Assembly: GCA_013360695.1 (NCBI GenBank)
Contig: JABWBC010000003.1
Coordinates: 1-64,000 of the forward strand
DNA length: 64,000 nt
Direction: 5' to 3'
From: Phycisphaerales bacterium
GTDB lineage: Bacteria > Planctomycetota > Phycisphaerae > Phycisphaerales > UBA1924
Below, piece by piece: positions 50,980 through 61,432 of this stretch. The notes beneath the pieces were generated by a model. The model made no database searches. It worked only from the letters and a program-made list of their open reading frames with translations, and was not told where the DNA came from. Both the position numbers and the translations under genes were made by a program. Each line of letters opens with the position of its first letter. The stretch's first letter is position 1.

Positions 50980-53900
50980 ATGCGGCACCAGCCCACCGAT
51001 CGGCGTGAAGTCAGCGGCCGTTCCAACCGTCAGGCGACCTGGTCGGCGGTCGCGACCGTCATGATCGCCGGCACGAGCGTGGCCCTCGCGCAGTCCGCGA
51101 CGCCCGCCCAGCCCCCGGTCAACACCGGCCTCTCCAATCTTCCCATGCTCCCGCCCACGCCCAAGCAGGCGACCGGCGGCGGCGCGAGCCAGAACCGGAA
51201 CTTCACGCCGCCCACGCCGAGCGAGCCGCCCGCGGGCGAGCCCATGTATGACGCCCAGGCCGCCGGCGAGCCCGGCAATGAGCCGGCGCCCGGTGACGTG
51301 AAGGTCGACGATAACCTGATCGTGGACCTGCATCTCAACAACGAGGACCTCTCCAAAGTGCTCGAGATGCTCTCCATCCAGAGCCAGCGCAACATCGTCG
51401 CCTCGGGCGGCATCAGCAACGCCAAGGTCTCCGCCAACCTGTACGGCGTGACCTTCTACGAGGCCCTTGACGCCATCCTGCACCCGAACGGCTACGGCTA
51501 CATCGACCGCGGGAACATGATCTACGTCCACACGCTCGAAGAGCTGAAGCAGATCGAGCAGGCCTCGCGCGTCCGCGTCTCCAAGCTCGTCACACTGAGT
51601 TATCTCAACGCCATCGACGCCGCCGAGTTCGTCAAGCCCCTGCTCTCCGAGGGCGGCTCGATCAAGACGCCCGGCAAGACCAAGGACTTCTCGATCCCCG
51701 GCGAGACGCCGACCGGTGCTGACGAATACGCCCTGGACGCGACCCTGGTCGTGTACGACTACGAGGAAAACGTCGCCGAGATCGAGAAACTCTTAAAGGG
51801 CCTGGACACCAAGCCCGCCCAGGTGCTGGTCGAGGCGACGATCGTGCAGACCGCGCTCAACGAGAACAACGCCTTCGGCGTCGACTTCTCGCTCATCGCC
51901 GACATGAACTTCGCCGACTTCTCGGGCATTGGCGGCCCGCTCAAGGCCGTTGATTCCATGATCTCCGGCAAGGGCGGCCAGCTCACCGGCGGCAGCAGCG
52001 TCCCGCTGCAGGTGCCCGCCGACGACGAGGGTCGCGGCCTGGTCAGCACGCCCGGCAACACCGCCGGCCCCGGCACGCTGAAGCTCGGCATCGTCGATAA
52101 GGACGTCGCCGTCTTTGTCAAGATGCTGGACGAAGTCTCGGACACGACCATCCTCTCGAATCCGAAGATCTTGGCCGTCAACCGCCAGCCCTCGCGGGTC
52201 CTGGTCGGCCGCAAGGTCGGTTATCTGAGCACGACCTCGACGGACACGACCACGACGCAGACGGTCGAGTTCCTCGACACCGGCACCCAGCTCTACTTCC
52301 GTCCCTTCGTGTCGCTCAACGACAACATGATCCGAATGGAGCTCAAGCCGCAGGTCTCGGAAGCGGTTATCCGCGACGCGACCGACGTCACCGGCGCCGC
52401 CGTCACAATTCCCGATGAGATCACCAACGAACTGGTGACAAACGTGATGGTGAAGGACGGCCAGACGATCGTACTGGGCGGTCTGTTCCGCGAATCGACC
52501 CAGTCGAGCCGCAAGCAGGTCCCCTTCCTGGGCGACATTCCGCTGATCGGCACCGCATTCCGGGGGCACGAGGATGAGGTGCAGCGCTCCGAGATCATCT
52601 TCCTCATCACGCCCTCGATCGTGAAGGATGAACTCCTGGACAGGCACGGCAAGGCGGCCAAGGACTACATCGACCACGCCCGCACCGGCTCGCGCGAGGG
52701 GCTGCTCCCTTGGAGTCGCGACAAGATGACGGGCATGAAGCTCATCGAGGCCCAGAAGCTGGCCGCGGCGGGCGACACGGAGAAGGCGCGCTGGAAGCTG
52801 CAGCAGTCGCTGTCGCTCAACCAGAACCAGCCCGATGCGATCGGACTTCTCAAGGAACTGGGCGGCGACGTGACGACGTGGTCGAGCCGCAGCCTGATGG
52901 AAGACATCATCAATAACGAGGTGAAGACCGAGCTGAAGACCTCGAAGTTCGAGTACGACCCGAATCACTGGCCGACGCCCGAGAATCACAACGGAAGCCA
53001 CGGGGTGAACCACAGCGCCTATCAGGGCGAGCCGGTTCCGCCTCAGACCAACGCGACGGATGACAGCGCGAGCGTGACCTTCACGCCGGGCGACGCCCCG
53101 TCGAGCCAGCCGACGACCGAACCCGCCGTCGATCTCGTGCCGACCACCACGGATGGCACTGACCCGAACACGGACGGCTTTGCGACGCCGGATTCGAGCA
53201 TCCAGCCCAACACCGGCAGCCAGACCGAGCCGACGCCGACCGATGCGAACTTCGATAACTCGACGCAGCCCCAGGCCGATCCCCAGACTGAGCCAACGCC
53301 CGAGCCGACGCCCGCGAGCAACGAGTTCGTGCCGCCCACCCCGAATGAGACCCCGAGCGACACGACCAACCAGACCACTCCCGCGACACCGGAGAGCGAC
53401 ACAACCGATCAGGGTGTGAACACGACGGGCAGCAGCACGTCCTATGACTCGGGCTCGATCGCCGGCTCGACGACCCCGGAAACCGCCACCAACTCGCACA
53501 CCGACACCACGACTTCAACCAACACGACCAACACGACCGACTCTGGCGCGACCACGAACACCGATACGGCCATCGCCGGCACGCAGGCCGAACGCCAGGT
53601 TGCCCCCACGGATGCTTCCAATACCAACACCGCCACCAGCGTCGCCGAATCCAGCACGACCAGCTTCACGCCGGTGAACACCGATTCCGGTGCGACCCCG
53701 ACCCCCGACCAGGCCCCCGACCCGACTCCCGGCCAGACCTCCGACGCCGCGTCGAACGCGACACCATCGAGCACCGACTCGTCGCCCGCCAACACAACCG
53801 AATCCAGCCCGACCTCAAACACCACCAACTCGACCACCGCGCCGACGAACAACACGAACAACACCGACACCACGGGCGCCTCGTCGCCGACGGAGAGCGC

Positions 53901-54681
53901 CGCGACCGAGCCGACCGCCAACTCCACGACCCCGTCTTCCGATGCCGCGGGCACCATGCCGACCGAAGCGTCGAACAGCACCAACCCGTCGAACACCGAC
54001 GCCACCACCGATAACACGAACACGAACACGACCACGAGCGCGAGCACCGACACAACCCCGACCGACTACGCCAACCAGCCCAATTCCGGCTTCGAGGCCA
54101 GCGAGTCCACCACCAGCCAAACGGCCAACGCCTCGACCGCCGGCGCCACGAATGAAGCGTCCGCTGGCGTCGTCCACGGCGAGAAGTCCAACCTTGACCT
54201 CCTGACCAACGCCATCAACACCCAGGGCGGCAATCAGGCGAGCACCTCGGAAAACGCCGAGAACTCGCCAATGTCAGAGAACTCGTCGTCCCAGAACGCC
54301 GACAACAACACCGCGGCCGGCTCGGCGTCGGACGCCCAGTCCACGTCCCAGACCCAGAGCCAGACCACGAGCAAAGCCTCCGCCGCTTCCAAGTCCAAGA
54401 GCAAGACCGGCAAGGAAGCGACCACCAAGGAACTGAAGCCCGGCAAGTCCGACGCCGCGACGAGCAAGACCACCGCGAACTCCAAGACCGCCAAGGCCAA
54501 CACCAAGGCGAACACCAAGGACAGCAAGGCCGCCAAGACCAAGGCCGCGCAGGAAGCCAAGAAGAAGAAGTCCAGCTGGGGCATCTTCGACTTCCTCCGT
54601 CCCAGCGATGACGACGAGAAGCCCGAGACAACCGTGACCAAGGGGCAGGACGACACGGGCCCGCCCGGTGAACAGAAATAG
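50980..54681 (+). CDS. Secretin (GspD-like) with long low-complexity C-terminal extension
   Basis: DLHLNNEDLSKVLEMLSIQSQRNIVASGGISNAKVSANLYGVTFYEALDAIL; VMVKDGQTIVLGGLFRESTQSSRKQVPFLGDIPLIGTAFRG; extension from ~53041. Confidence 0.9.
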   Translation: MRHQPTDRREVSGRSNRQATWSAVATVMIAGTSVALAQSATPAQPPVNTGLSNLPMLPPTPKQATGGGASQNRNFTPPTPSEPPAGEPMYDAQAAGEPGNEPAPGDVKVDDNLIVDLHLNNEDLSKVLEMLSIQSQRNIVASGGISNAKVSANLYGVTFYEALDAILHPNGYGYIDRGNMIYVHTLEELKQIEQASRVRVSKLVTLSYLNAIDAAEFVKPLLSEGGSIKTPGKTKDFSIPGETPTGADEYALDATLVVYDYEENVAEIEKLLKGLDTKPAQVLVEATIVQTALNENNAFGVDFSLIADMNFADFSGIGGPLKAVDSMISGKGGQLTGGSSVPLQVPADDEGRGLVSTPGNTAGPGTLKLGIVDKDVAVFVKMLDEVSDTTILSNPKILAVNRQPSRVLVGRKVGYLSTTSTDTTTTQTVEFLDTGTQLYFRPFVSLNDNMIRMELKPQVSEAVIRDATDVTGAAVTIPDEITNELVTNVMVKDGQTIVLGGLFRESTQSSRKQVPFLGDIPLIGTAFRGHEDEVQRSEIIFLITPSIVKDELLDRHGKAAKDYIDHARTGSREGLLPWSRDKMTGMKLIEAQKLAAAGDTEKARWKLQQSLSLNQNQPDAIGLLKELGGDVTTWSSRSLMEDIINNEVKTELKTSKFEYDPNHWPTPENHNGSHGVNHSAYQGEPVPPQTNATDDSASVTFTPGDAPSSQPTTEPAVDLVPTTTDGTDPNTDGFATPDSSIQPNTGSQTEPTPTDANFDNSTQPQADPQTEPTPEPTPASNEFVPPTPNETPSDTTNQTTPATPESDTTDQGVNTTGSSTSYDSGSIAGSTTPETATNSHTDTTTSTNTTNTTDSGATTNTDTAIAGTQAERQVAPTDASNTNTATSVAESSTTSFTPVNTDSGATPTPDQAPDPTPGQTSDAASNATPSSTDSSPANTTESSPTSNTTNSTTAPTNNTNNTDTTGASSPTESAATEPTANSTTPSSDAAGTMPTEASNSTNPSNTDATTDNTNTNTTTSASTDTTPTDYANQPNSGFEASESTTSQTANASTAGATNEASAGVVHGEKSNLDLLTNAINTQGGNQASTSENAENSPMSENSSSQNADNNTAAGSASDAQSTSQTQSQTTSKASAASKSKSKTGKEATTKELKPGKSDAATSKTTANSKTAKANTKANTKDSKAAKTKAAQEAKKKKSSWGIFDFLRPSDDDEKPETTVTKGQDDTGPPGEQK

Positions 54682-54721
54682 AGCCCGCGACGATGGAGCG
54701 CGGGCGCCAGGAGAACCGACC

Positions 54722-55993
54722 ATGGCTTTCCAGACCCGCCGCGTTTCGAAGTCGCTCGACAACAAGCAGGTGTGTGGGGGCCTCGACACGCTCACGCGGG
54801 TCGGGGCCTTTCTCGTTATGACCGCCGGCCTGGCGATCGGCGGGTGTGGCGCCAGCACGGGCGGCGGTTACACGACCGAGCACATCTCGGCCGCCAAAGA
54901 GAAGATGAACATCATGAAGAGCGCCACCGAGTGGGAGATGGCCCACCAGGCGTTCCTCGCAGGCGAACTCGACAAGGCCCTCAAGGGCGTTGATCGCTCC
55001 ATCGCCATCAACGACAACGTGCCCAAGAGCCATGTGCTCAAGGGCCGCATCCTCATGGAGCGTGGCGAGCTGGAGGGCGCGATCGAGTCCTTCAACAAGG
55101 CCGCCACGCTCGATCCAACCTTCGTCGATGCGCCGTATTACCTCGGCATCGCCTATGAACGCATCAATCGCCGCGAACCGTCGCTGGCGGCGTACCAGAA
55201 GGCCGCCGAACTCGAACCCTCCAACGCCCAGTATGTCATCGCCGCCGCCGAGATGATGATCGACCTGGGACGCAGCGACGAGGCCGAGACCTACCTGACC
55301 GAACGCGGCGGGAGCTTCGAGAACAACGCGGGTGTTCGCCAGACGCTCGGGCACCTCGCGATGATGCGTTCGGACTCGACCAAGGCGGTCGCGCTCTTCA
55401 ACGAAGCTCGCCTGCTCGCGCCCGACGATAACGCCATTCTCGAGGACTTGGCACGCGCCCAGGTCGCCGCGACGCAGTTCGCGGACGCGGAATCGAATCT
55501 CTCGCGCCTGCTCAAGTCGCCGGACATGAGGGAACGCCGGGACCTGCAGCATCTCCGCGCCCGCTGCCTGGTCGAAGTCGACCGCAAGCTTGATGCACGC
55601 GAAGCGCTCATCGCGCTGACGCAGGGTCAGGCCGGCGCCGCCGACACCGAGGCCTGGGTGCAGCTCGGCAATCTCAGCTACGTCCTGAAAGACGCGACGC
55701 GCACTCGTCAATGCGCCGCGCGCGTGATCGCGCTGGCGCCCGATCGCGTCGACGGCTACGTGCTCCGCGGGCTTCAGCTGCGGCGCGACGCCAAGCCCAA
55801 GGACGCACTGGCGAGCTTCGACAAGGCCCTCGCGCTCGGCGCCAAGTCCGACGTCTTGATCCTCAAGGGCATGGCGCTCAAAGACCTGAACCGCACCGAC
55901 GAAGCACGGGCCGTCTTCGCGCAGGCGCTCCAGACCAACCCGCAGGACCCCGCGGCGGCGGCGATGCTGACGCAGGTGGACGAACAGAACTGA
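54722..55993 (+). CDS. TPR-repeat lipoprotein
   Basis: Lipobox-like AIGGCGAST; multiple TPR-like segments (SHVLKGRILMERGELEGAIESFNKAATLDPTFVDAPYYLGIAYERINR). Confidence 0.85.
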   Translation: MAFQTRRVSKSLDNKQVCGGLDTLTRVGAFLVMTAGLAIGGCGASTGGGYTTEHISAAKEKMNIMKSATEWEMAHQAFLAGELDKALKGVDRSIAINDNVPKSHVLKGRILMERGELEGAIESFNKAATLDPTFVDAPYYLGIAYERINRREPSLAAYQKAAELEPSNAQYVIAAAEMMIDLGRSDEAETYLTERGGSFENNAGVRQTLGHLAMMRSDSTKAVALFNEARLLAPDDNAILEDLARAQVAATQFADAESNLSRLLKSPDMRERRDLQHLRARCLVEVDRKLDAREALIALTQGQAGAADTEAWVQLGNLSYVLKDATRTRQCAARVIALAPDRVDGYVLRGLQLRRDAKPKDALASFDKALALGAKSDVLILKGMALKDLNRTDEARAVFAQALQTNPQDPAAAAMLTQVDEQN

Positions 55994-56003
55994 GCCGGCC
56001 TGA

Positions 56004-57863
56004 CTATTCCGCGATCCGCAAGTCCAAGAGCTCGGGCTCAACCTGCCCGTTCCAGTCCGAGAGCTTCGGCGACACCACCGCCTCGATCATCGTGCCCGCG
56101 CGGATGTCGCCCGCGAAGCGATTCCACAGGTTCGCCCAGTTCCACGCGACGACGCGCACGTGCCGCCCGCGCTCGCCCGCGAGCTGTAGCGAGAGGTGCT
56201 TGCCCTGCGTTCCCAGCGCTCGAGGCCTATCGACCACGCGCGCCCGCGTCAGGCGCACCCGCACCGACGGATTGCTCTGACCGAACGGCGCGAGGGCCGC
56301 GAGCTGGCGAACGGCGCTTTCGCTCAGTTCTTCGATCGCGGCGTGCGTGTCCACCCACAGCGAGCCGACCAGACGATCGGGCGAGATGGCGCGATTGGCG
56401 ATCTCGATGAACGCCTCCGTGAACTCCGCGATGCGCGACGCATCGAGCGACAAGCCCGCGGCCATGGCGTGCCCGCCGCCCGACTTCAGCATCGGGCGGC
56501 ATGTCTCGATCGCCTCCGCGAGGCTGAAGCCCTCGACGCTCCGGCCCGAGCCGTGATACAAATCGCCGTCGCGCCCCATCAGAATGGTGGGGCGGCTGAA
56601 TCGCTCGACCAATCGCGAGCACACGATGCCCACGACGCCGCGATGCCATGATTCGTGCGCCAGCACGATCGCGCGCCGATCGGGCGAGGTCATGCCCGAC
56701 TGCTCGGCCAGCTGCGCCGCGTGCTCAAAGATCTTTTTCTCCGTGTCCTGCCGCTCGCGGTTGAGCTTGGTGAGGTTCCGCGCGATCTCCCGGGCGCGAT
56801 CGGGCGACGCGACCGTGAACATCTCGACCGCTTCGCGCGCGTGCCCCATGCGCCCGCACGCGTTGAGCCTCGGCCCGAGCTTGAAGCCCACGTCCTCCGA
56901 GCTCACCGACGCGCCGTCGAGCCCCGACGCCTCCACGAGCGCCTTCATCCCCACCAGCGGCGAGGTCTTGATCCGCGAGAGACCGAACCGCGCAATGACG
57001 CGGTTCTCGCCGATCAGCGGCACGACGTCCGCGATCGTTCCGAGCGCCGCCAGCGCCAGGAGATCGAGCAGGAGCGCCCGCATCTTCTCGCTCACCTTGT
57101 CGCCGCCGGCGTGCGTGGTCGCCAGGCGCCACGCCAGCTTGAACGCGACGCCAGCCCCGGACAAATCGCCGAACGGGTACCTCGATCCCGGCACGCGCGG
57201 ATGCACGAGCGCGAAGCACTCGGGCATGTCCGCGGCGCTGGCGGGCGGCGTGTGATGGTCCGTGATGATGAGGTCCACTCCACGCTCGCGCGCGACGCGC
57301 GCCGGCTCGACCGCCGTCACGCCGCAGTCAACCGACACGATGACCTTTGCCCCGCTGCTCGCGAGCTCGCCGATCGCCTCGCCCGAAAGGCCATAGCCCT
57401 CGTCGAGGCGGTGGGGGACGTAGGTGTCGATGATCGCGCCGGGCTCGAGCGTCCTGAGCGTGTGATAGAGGATCGTCGTCGCCGTGACCCCGTCCACGTC
57501 GTAATCGCCGTAGATCACGATCGGCTCGCGCGACGCCGCGGCGTAGAGAAGTCTTCCCGCGGCCTTGTCGATCTCCGGGAGCAGGCCCGGGTCGTGCAGC
57601 TGCTTGAGGCTCGGCTCGAGAAACTCGCGGGCCGCCGCCGAATCCGCCAGCCCCCGCGCCGCGAAGACACGGCCTACGAGCGGCTCAAACTCGGGCGACG
57701 CGGGCACCTCGACCGCCCTCCTGATCTTCCACAAGCGCGTCAGGCCGCGAACGATGGCGCCCGCCTCGTCGGCGCGACGCGCCGGCGTTCCCGCGTTCGA
57801 CGTGACATGAGCCGCCGGCGCGTCAACGATGTTTGCGGATTGCTCGCTGGCTGAGGTCGACAT
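56004..57863 (-). CDS. recJ: Single-stranded-DNA-specific exonuclease RecJ
   Basis: IVIYGDYDVDGVTATTILYHTLR, IVSVDCGVTAVE, LIITDHHTPP, ESWHRGVVGIVCSRLVERFSRPTI, KSGGGHAMAAGLSL. Confidence 0.95.
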   Translation of the reverse strand: MSTSASEQSANIVDAPAAHVTSNAGTPARRADEAGAIVRGLTRLWKIRRAVEVPASPEFEPLVGRVFAARGLADSAAAREFLEPSLKQLHDPGLLPEIDKAAGRLLYAAASREPIVIYGDYDVDGVTATTILYHTLRTLEPGAIIDTYVPHRLDEGYGLSGEAIGELASSGAKVIVSVDCGVTAVEPARVARERGVDLIITDHHTPPASAADMPECFALVHPRVPGSRYPFGDLSGAGVAFKLAWRLATTHAGGDKVSEKMRALLLDLLALAALGTIADVVPLIGENRVIARFGLSRIKTSPLVGMKALVEASGLDGASVSSEDVGFKLGPRLNACGRMGHAREAVEMFTVASPDRAREIARNLTKLNRERQDTEKKIFEHAAQLAEQSGMTSPDRRAIVLAHESWHRGVVGIVCSRLVERFSRPTILMGRDGDLYHGSGRSVEGFSLAEAIETCRPMLKSGGGHAMAAGLSLDASRIAEFTEAFIEIANRAISPDRLVGSLWVDTHAAIEELSESAVRQLAALAPFGQSNPSVRVRLTRARVVDRPRALGTQGKHLSLQLAGERGRHVRVVAWNWANLWNRFAGDIRAGTMIEAVVSPKLSDWNGQVEPELLDLRIAE

Positions 57864-57962
57864 CCGTTCCGTCTTCTCCCCGCCGCGTTCCGTCGCGGCA
57901 ACTCAGAATAGCGTTCCCGATCCGCCGCGAACATCACCGCGATACCACAAACGGAGGCCCCG

Positions 57963-58559
57963 ATGGTCAAGCTCAATCGCATCTACACCCGAACCGGCGA
58001 CGACGGCACCACGGGCCTGGCGACCGGCGAGCGCGTCGCCAAGGACGACCTCCGCGTCGAGTGCTACGGCACGGTCGACGAGGCCAACTCTTTCCTGGGC
58101 CTCGCGGTCGTCGCCTGCGCCGCGATTCCCTTGCTCGCCGAGATGACCGGCGTGCTCCGCTCCATCCAGCACGACCTCTTCGATCTCGGCGCTGACCTGG
58201 CTACGCCCGTTTCGCCCGATGAAAAGCCCGGCCAGCGCCTCCGCATCCAGCCCGCTCAGACCGATCGACTCGAGCCCCTCATCGATCGTTTCAACGACGG
58301 CCTCGCCTCGCTCAACAGCTTCGTGCTCCCGGGTGGAAGCCCCGCGTCGGCCGCCCTTCACGCGGCCCGCACGGTCGTCCGCCGCGCCGAGCGCCTCGCG
58401 GTGCAACTCCGCCGCCACGATTCCCAACACACCAGCGCGGAAACCGTGCGATTTCTCAATCGCCTGAGCGACCTCCTGTTCGTGCTCGGGCGCGTCGCCA
58501 ACGACATGGGTGCCGCCGACGTACTCTGGGTTCCGGGCGCCAACCGCCCCAAATCCTGA
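57963..58559 (+). CDS. PduO-type cob(I)alamin adenosyltransferase
   Basis: RIYTRTGDDGTTGLATGERVAKDDLRVECYGTVDEANSFLG; TVVRRAERLAVQL; FLNRLSDLLFVLGRVAN. Confidence 0.93.
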   Translation: MVKLNRIYTRTGDDGTTGLATGERVAKDDLRVECYGTVDEANSFLGLAVVACAAIPLLAEMTGVLRSIQHDLFDLGADLATPVSPDEKPGQRLRIQPAQTDRLEPLIDRFNDGLASLNSFVLPGGSPASAALHAARTVVRRAERLAVQLRRHDSQHTSAETVRFLNRLSDLLFVLGRVANDMGAADVLWVPGANRPKS

Positions 58560-58623
58560 TCCCGCCACGGACGCCGTTCTTGCCGGTATCCTGTTGAGGC
58601 CGCTCCGGCGTCCGGTGTCATCC

Positions 58624-60108
58624 ATGGCCAGCAACCACAACAACAACCCCCGAACTCCGCCACGCCGTCCCGCGCCGGACTCGCGCAGCGCCGCGTTCAC
58701 CGCCGACATCCGCCACGAGTTCGAGGCCGAGACGACCCAGCTCCTCCGCGGCAAGTTCCTCCTCTTCAACGCCCTCCTCGGCCTCGTCTGGCTGCTTTTC
58801 CTCATCCTCTCTCTTTACGCCCTCGGCCTCCAGCTCCTCATCAAGACCGGCGGGGTCGAGGGTCTGAACTTTTCCTCCGCGTGGAGCGCCCTCTTCAACA
58901 TGCCGCGCGGCGTCGTGCCGCGCCCCTTCTTCGACCTCGTCGCCATCATCGCCTATTCCGCTTCGTTCGTCGCCGTCCGCCGCGGCAGCGTCACCGATCA
59001 GGACCTCCTCAAGCTCACCTTCTGGCTCGTCTTCCTCGACGGTGCGCTCCGCATCGTCATGGGCTGGCTCGGCGTCGGACACGGGATCGGCCTGGGCGGC
59101 GTCATCCTCTGCCACGTCATCGCCGCCCTGACGCTCCCCTGGAGCGCCCGCGACGCGTTCCGCCCCATCGCCCTCATCCTGGCGCTCTACGCGATCGTCC
59201 GCCTCGTCCGCACCGACCTTGATTGGTCCGAAAAAATCTGGGGCGTCGTGTGGAGCCTCTTTCTCGCCGCCCCCGGCACCTTCATCGCATGGCTCCGTCA
59301 TTCGCGCCGCCTCGATACCTACCGCAATCGCTTCTTCCAGCGCCGCTACGGCGAACTCCGCCGCGAACTCGTCGACGCCCGCCGCATCCACGAGGCCCTG
59401 TTCCCCGCCCCGGTCACGCAAGGCCCCCTGCGCTTCGCGTATGAATACGAGCCCATGCGCCAGATCGGCGGCGATTACCTCTACGCCACCTCCGCGCGCC
59501 AGGGAGACCAGGCCGATCGATTCTCCGTCGTCATGCTCGATGTCACCGGGCACGGCATCCCCGCCGCCCTCACCGTGAATCGCCTGCACGGCGAGCTCGA
59601 ACGCGTCTTTGCCGAGAACCCCGACGCCGCCCCGGGCGACGTGCTCAAGCTCCTCAATCGCTACATCCACCTCACGCTCGCGAACCACTCCGTCTACGTC
59701 ACGGCCCTCTGCCTCCGCGTCGATTGCACCCGCGACCACCTCGAATACGCCAGCGGCGGACACCCGCCCGCGTTCCTGCGCGCGGTCGACGGCACCGTCC
59801 ACGAGCTTCCCTCAACCAGCTTTGTCCTCGGCGCCTGCGCCGACCCCGACTTCGAACCCGATCCAAAGTCCATGCGCTTCGGACGGGGAGACGTCATCAT
59901 TGGCTACACCGACGGCGCCATCGAAGCCCGCGACCGCGCCGGGCGAATGCTGGGCGTCAAGGGCTTTGCCAAGCTCGTCGCGTTCACCACGCCCGACCCG
60001 CAGCTCGGTTGGACCGGCACGCTTCTCAAGGCGGTCGAGCAGCACCGCTACGGCCCGCCGGCCGACGACACGCTCGTCATCGAGATCGCAAGGCCCGTGA
60101 CCGCGTGA
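58624..60108 (+). CDS. Membrane-anchored SpoIIE-family PP2C phosphatase
   Basis: Several TM segments then IGGDYLYATSARQGDQADRFSVVMLDVTGHGIPAALTVNRLHGEL, YASGGHPPAFLRAVDG, IIGYTDGAIEARD. Confidence 0.92.
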   Translation: MASNHNNNPRTPPRRPAPDSRSAAFTADIRHEFEAETTQLLRGKFLLFNALLGLVWLLFLILSLYALGLQLLIKTGGVEGLNFSSAWSALFNMPRGVVPRPFFDLVAIIAYSASFVAVRRGSVTDQDLLKLTFWLVFLDGALRIVMGWLGVGHGIGLGGVILCHVIAALTLPWSARDAFRPIALILALYAIVRLVRTDLDWSEKIWGVVWSLFLAAPGTFIAWLRHSRRLDTYRNRFFQRRYGELRRELVDARRIHEALFPAPVTQGPLRFAYEYEPMRQIGGDYLYATSARQGDQADRFSVVMLDVTGHGIPAALTVNRLHGELERVFAENPDAAPGDVLKLLNRYIHLTLANHSVYVTALCLRVDCTRDHLEYASGGHPPAFLRAVDGTVHELPSTSFVLGACADPDFEPDPKSMRFGRGDVIIGYTDGAIEARDRAGRMLGVKGFAKLVAFTTPDPQLGWTGTLLKAVEQHRYGPPADDTLVIEIARPVTA

Positions 60109-60233
60109 TGCCGCGCCCGTGATTGGGTTTTCTTGTCGAGTCAAAACCGGGGCACAAACGCACAACGCCGCCGTGCCACGAAACGCTCGTTTCTTCTTCC
60201 CTCGTGCCAAGTGCCAAGTGCCTCGTCCCCCGC

Positions 60234-60539
60234 CTAATCCTTCACTCCCTCAACTCCCACGACCGTGTACTTCTGGAGGGCCTTCTCCAGGTCCACGCCG
60301 TTGATGTTGGCGAGGGTGGTGAGCCAGGCGATGACGTCGGCGAATTCCTCGTCGAGGTTGGCGCGTTCCTCGGGGCTGGGTCGCTTGCCCGGCGCGTTGT
60401 TGTGGAGCGCGGTCGCCAGTTCGCCGACCTCTTCCATCAGCCACATGAACGTGCCGGGTGTGCCCCGGGCCGAATCGGTCTTGTAGTAGCGGTCGTGGAT
60501 GAGTTTCTGAAACGCGGCGAAGGTGATGGGCTGCGACAT
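60234..60539 (-). CDS. MazG-like nucleotide pyrophosphohydrolase
   Basis: MSQPITFAAFQKLIHDRYYKTDSARGTPGTFMWLMEEVGELATALHN...NLDEEFADVIAWLTTLANINGVDLEKAL. Confidence 0.88.
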   Translation of the reverse strand: MSQPITFAAFQKLIHDRYYKTDSARGTPGTFMWLMEEVGELATALHNNAPGKRPSPEERANLDEEFADVIAWLTTLANINGVDLEKALQKYTVVGVEGVKD

Positions 60540-60553
60540 GAAGCAAGCGTAGG

Positions 60554-60617
60554 AAAGCGATCCAGCGATCCAGCGACACGGCGACACGGCGACACAGCGA
60601 GACAGGGAGAACGGGAG
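60554..60617. repeat. Degenerate 8-bp tandem array, 8 units (locus H)
   Basis: aaagcgat ccagcgat ccagcgac acggcgac acggcgac acagcgag acagggag aacgggag. Confidence 0.9.
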
Positions 60618-60913
60618 TTGGAACGTCTTGGGCAAGCGGTCCAGAGGACGGCCCGTTCGCTGGCAAGTCATTCGCTCGAGCCCGGCGAGCGAGTCAGGCG
60701 GCACTGCAGGATCGGGCAGGCTTCTCCGTGCCGCTTCTCCGGATCGCCCCGTCCGTCCATGTTCGGCGTTTACTCCCCTGCCTCGCTGGCTTGCTGTGTC
60801 ACTGACCCCTTTGGATTTGCCATTCGCCCATTTGTCTCCCCCTTCCTCCCGGCTAACATTCCCTCCCTTGCCCGGACGCGGTTTTCCTCCGCCCCGGCAC
60901 TTTGAGAGCGACC

Positions 60914-61288
60914 ATGCCGACGATCAATCAGCTTGTCCGAAGCCCCCGCCGCCCGCTGGCCAGCAAGTCCAAGGTCAAGGACCTGAACCTGTCCCCGCAG
61001 AAGCGCGGCGTGTGCCTCATCGTCCGCACCACCACCCCGAAGAAGCCCAACTCCGCCCTCCGAAAGATCGCCCGCGTTCGCCTCTCCAACGGCAACGAAG
61101 TGACGGCCTACATCGGCGGCGAAGGACACAACCTTCAGGAGCACTCCATCGTGCTCGTCCGCGGCGGCCGCGTCCGCGACCTCCCGGGTGTCCGCTACCA
61201 CATCGTTCGCGGCTCGCTCGACTGCCTCGGCGTCGAGAACCGCAAGCAGAGCCGCTCCAAGTACGGCGCCAAGCGCGGCAAGAAGTAA
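60914..61288 (+). CDS. rpsL: 30S ribosomal protein S12
   Basis: [14 protein letters not shown]...[58 protein letters not shown]. Confidence 0.98.
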   Translation: MPTINQLVRSPRRPLASKSKVKDLNLSPQKRGVCLIVRTTTPKKPNSALRKIARVRLSNGNEVTAYIGGEGHNLQEHSIVLVRGGRVRDLPGVRYHIVRGSLDCLGVENRKQSRSKYGAKRGKK

Positions 61289-61293
61289 TCACG

Positions 61294-61320
61294 CACCCCC
61301 GCGCGTTGCGGGGGTGTTTT
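61294..61320 (+). terminator. Rho-independent terminator between rpsL and rpsG
   Basis: CACCCCCGC-gcgtt-GCGGGGGTG-tttt. Confidence 0.8.
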
Positions 61321-61432
61321 CGTTTTGGGCCGAGGACGTCTCGGCCCGGCAGTAATCTGGCGTGGCTTCCCCAGGCACGCCGGGTGAACCGAGCCCCGCA
61401 ACCGTGCGGCTCGCAGCCAAAGGAGTTTTCAG

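Noticed and set aside
51793-53499. 568-aa minus-strand ORF
   Set aside because: Antisense to the secretin core; no recognisable domain.
60204-60224. gtgccaa gtgccaa gtgcctc short repeat
   Set aside because: Period is 7 bp, not 8, and only three units; not confidently part of the octamer family.
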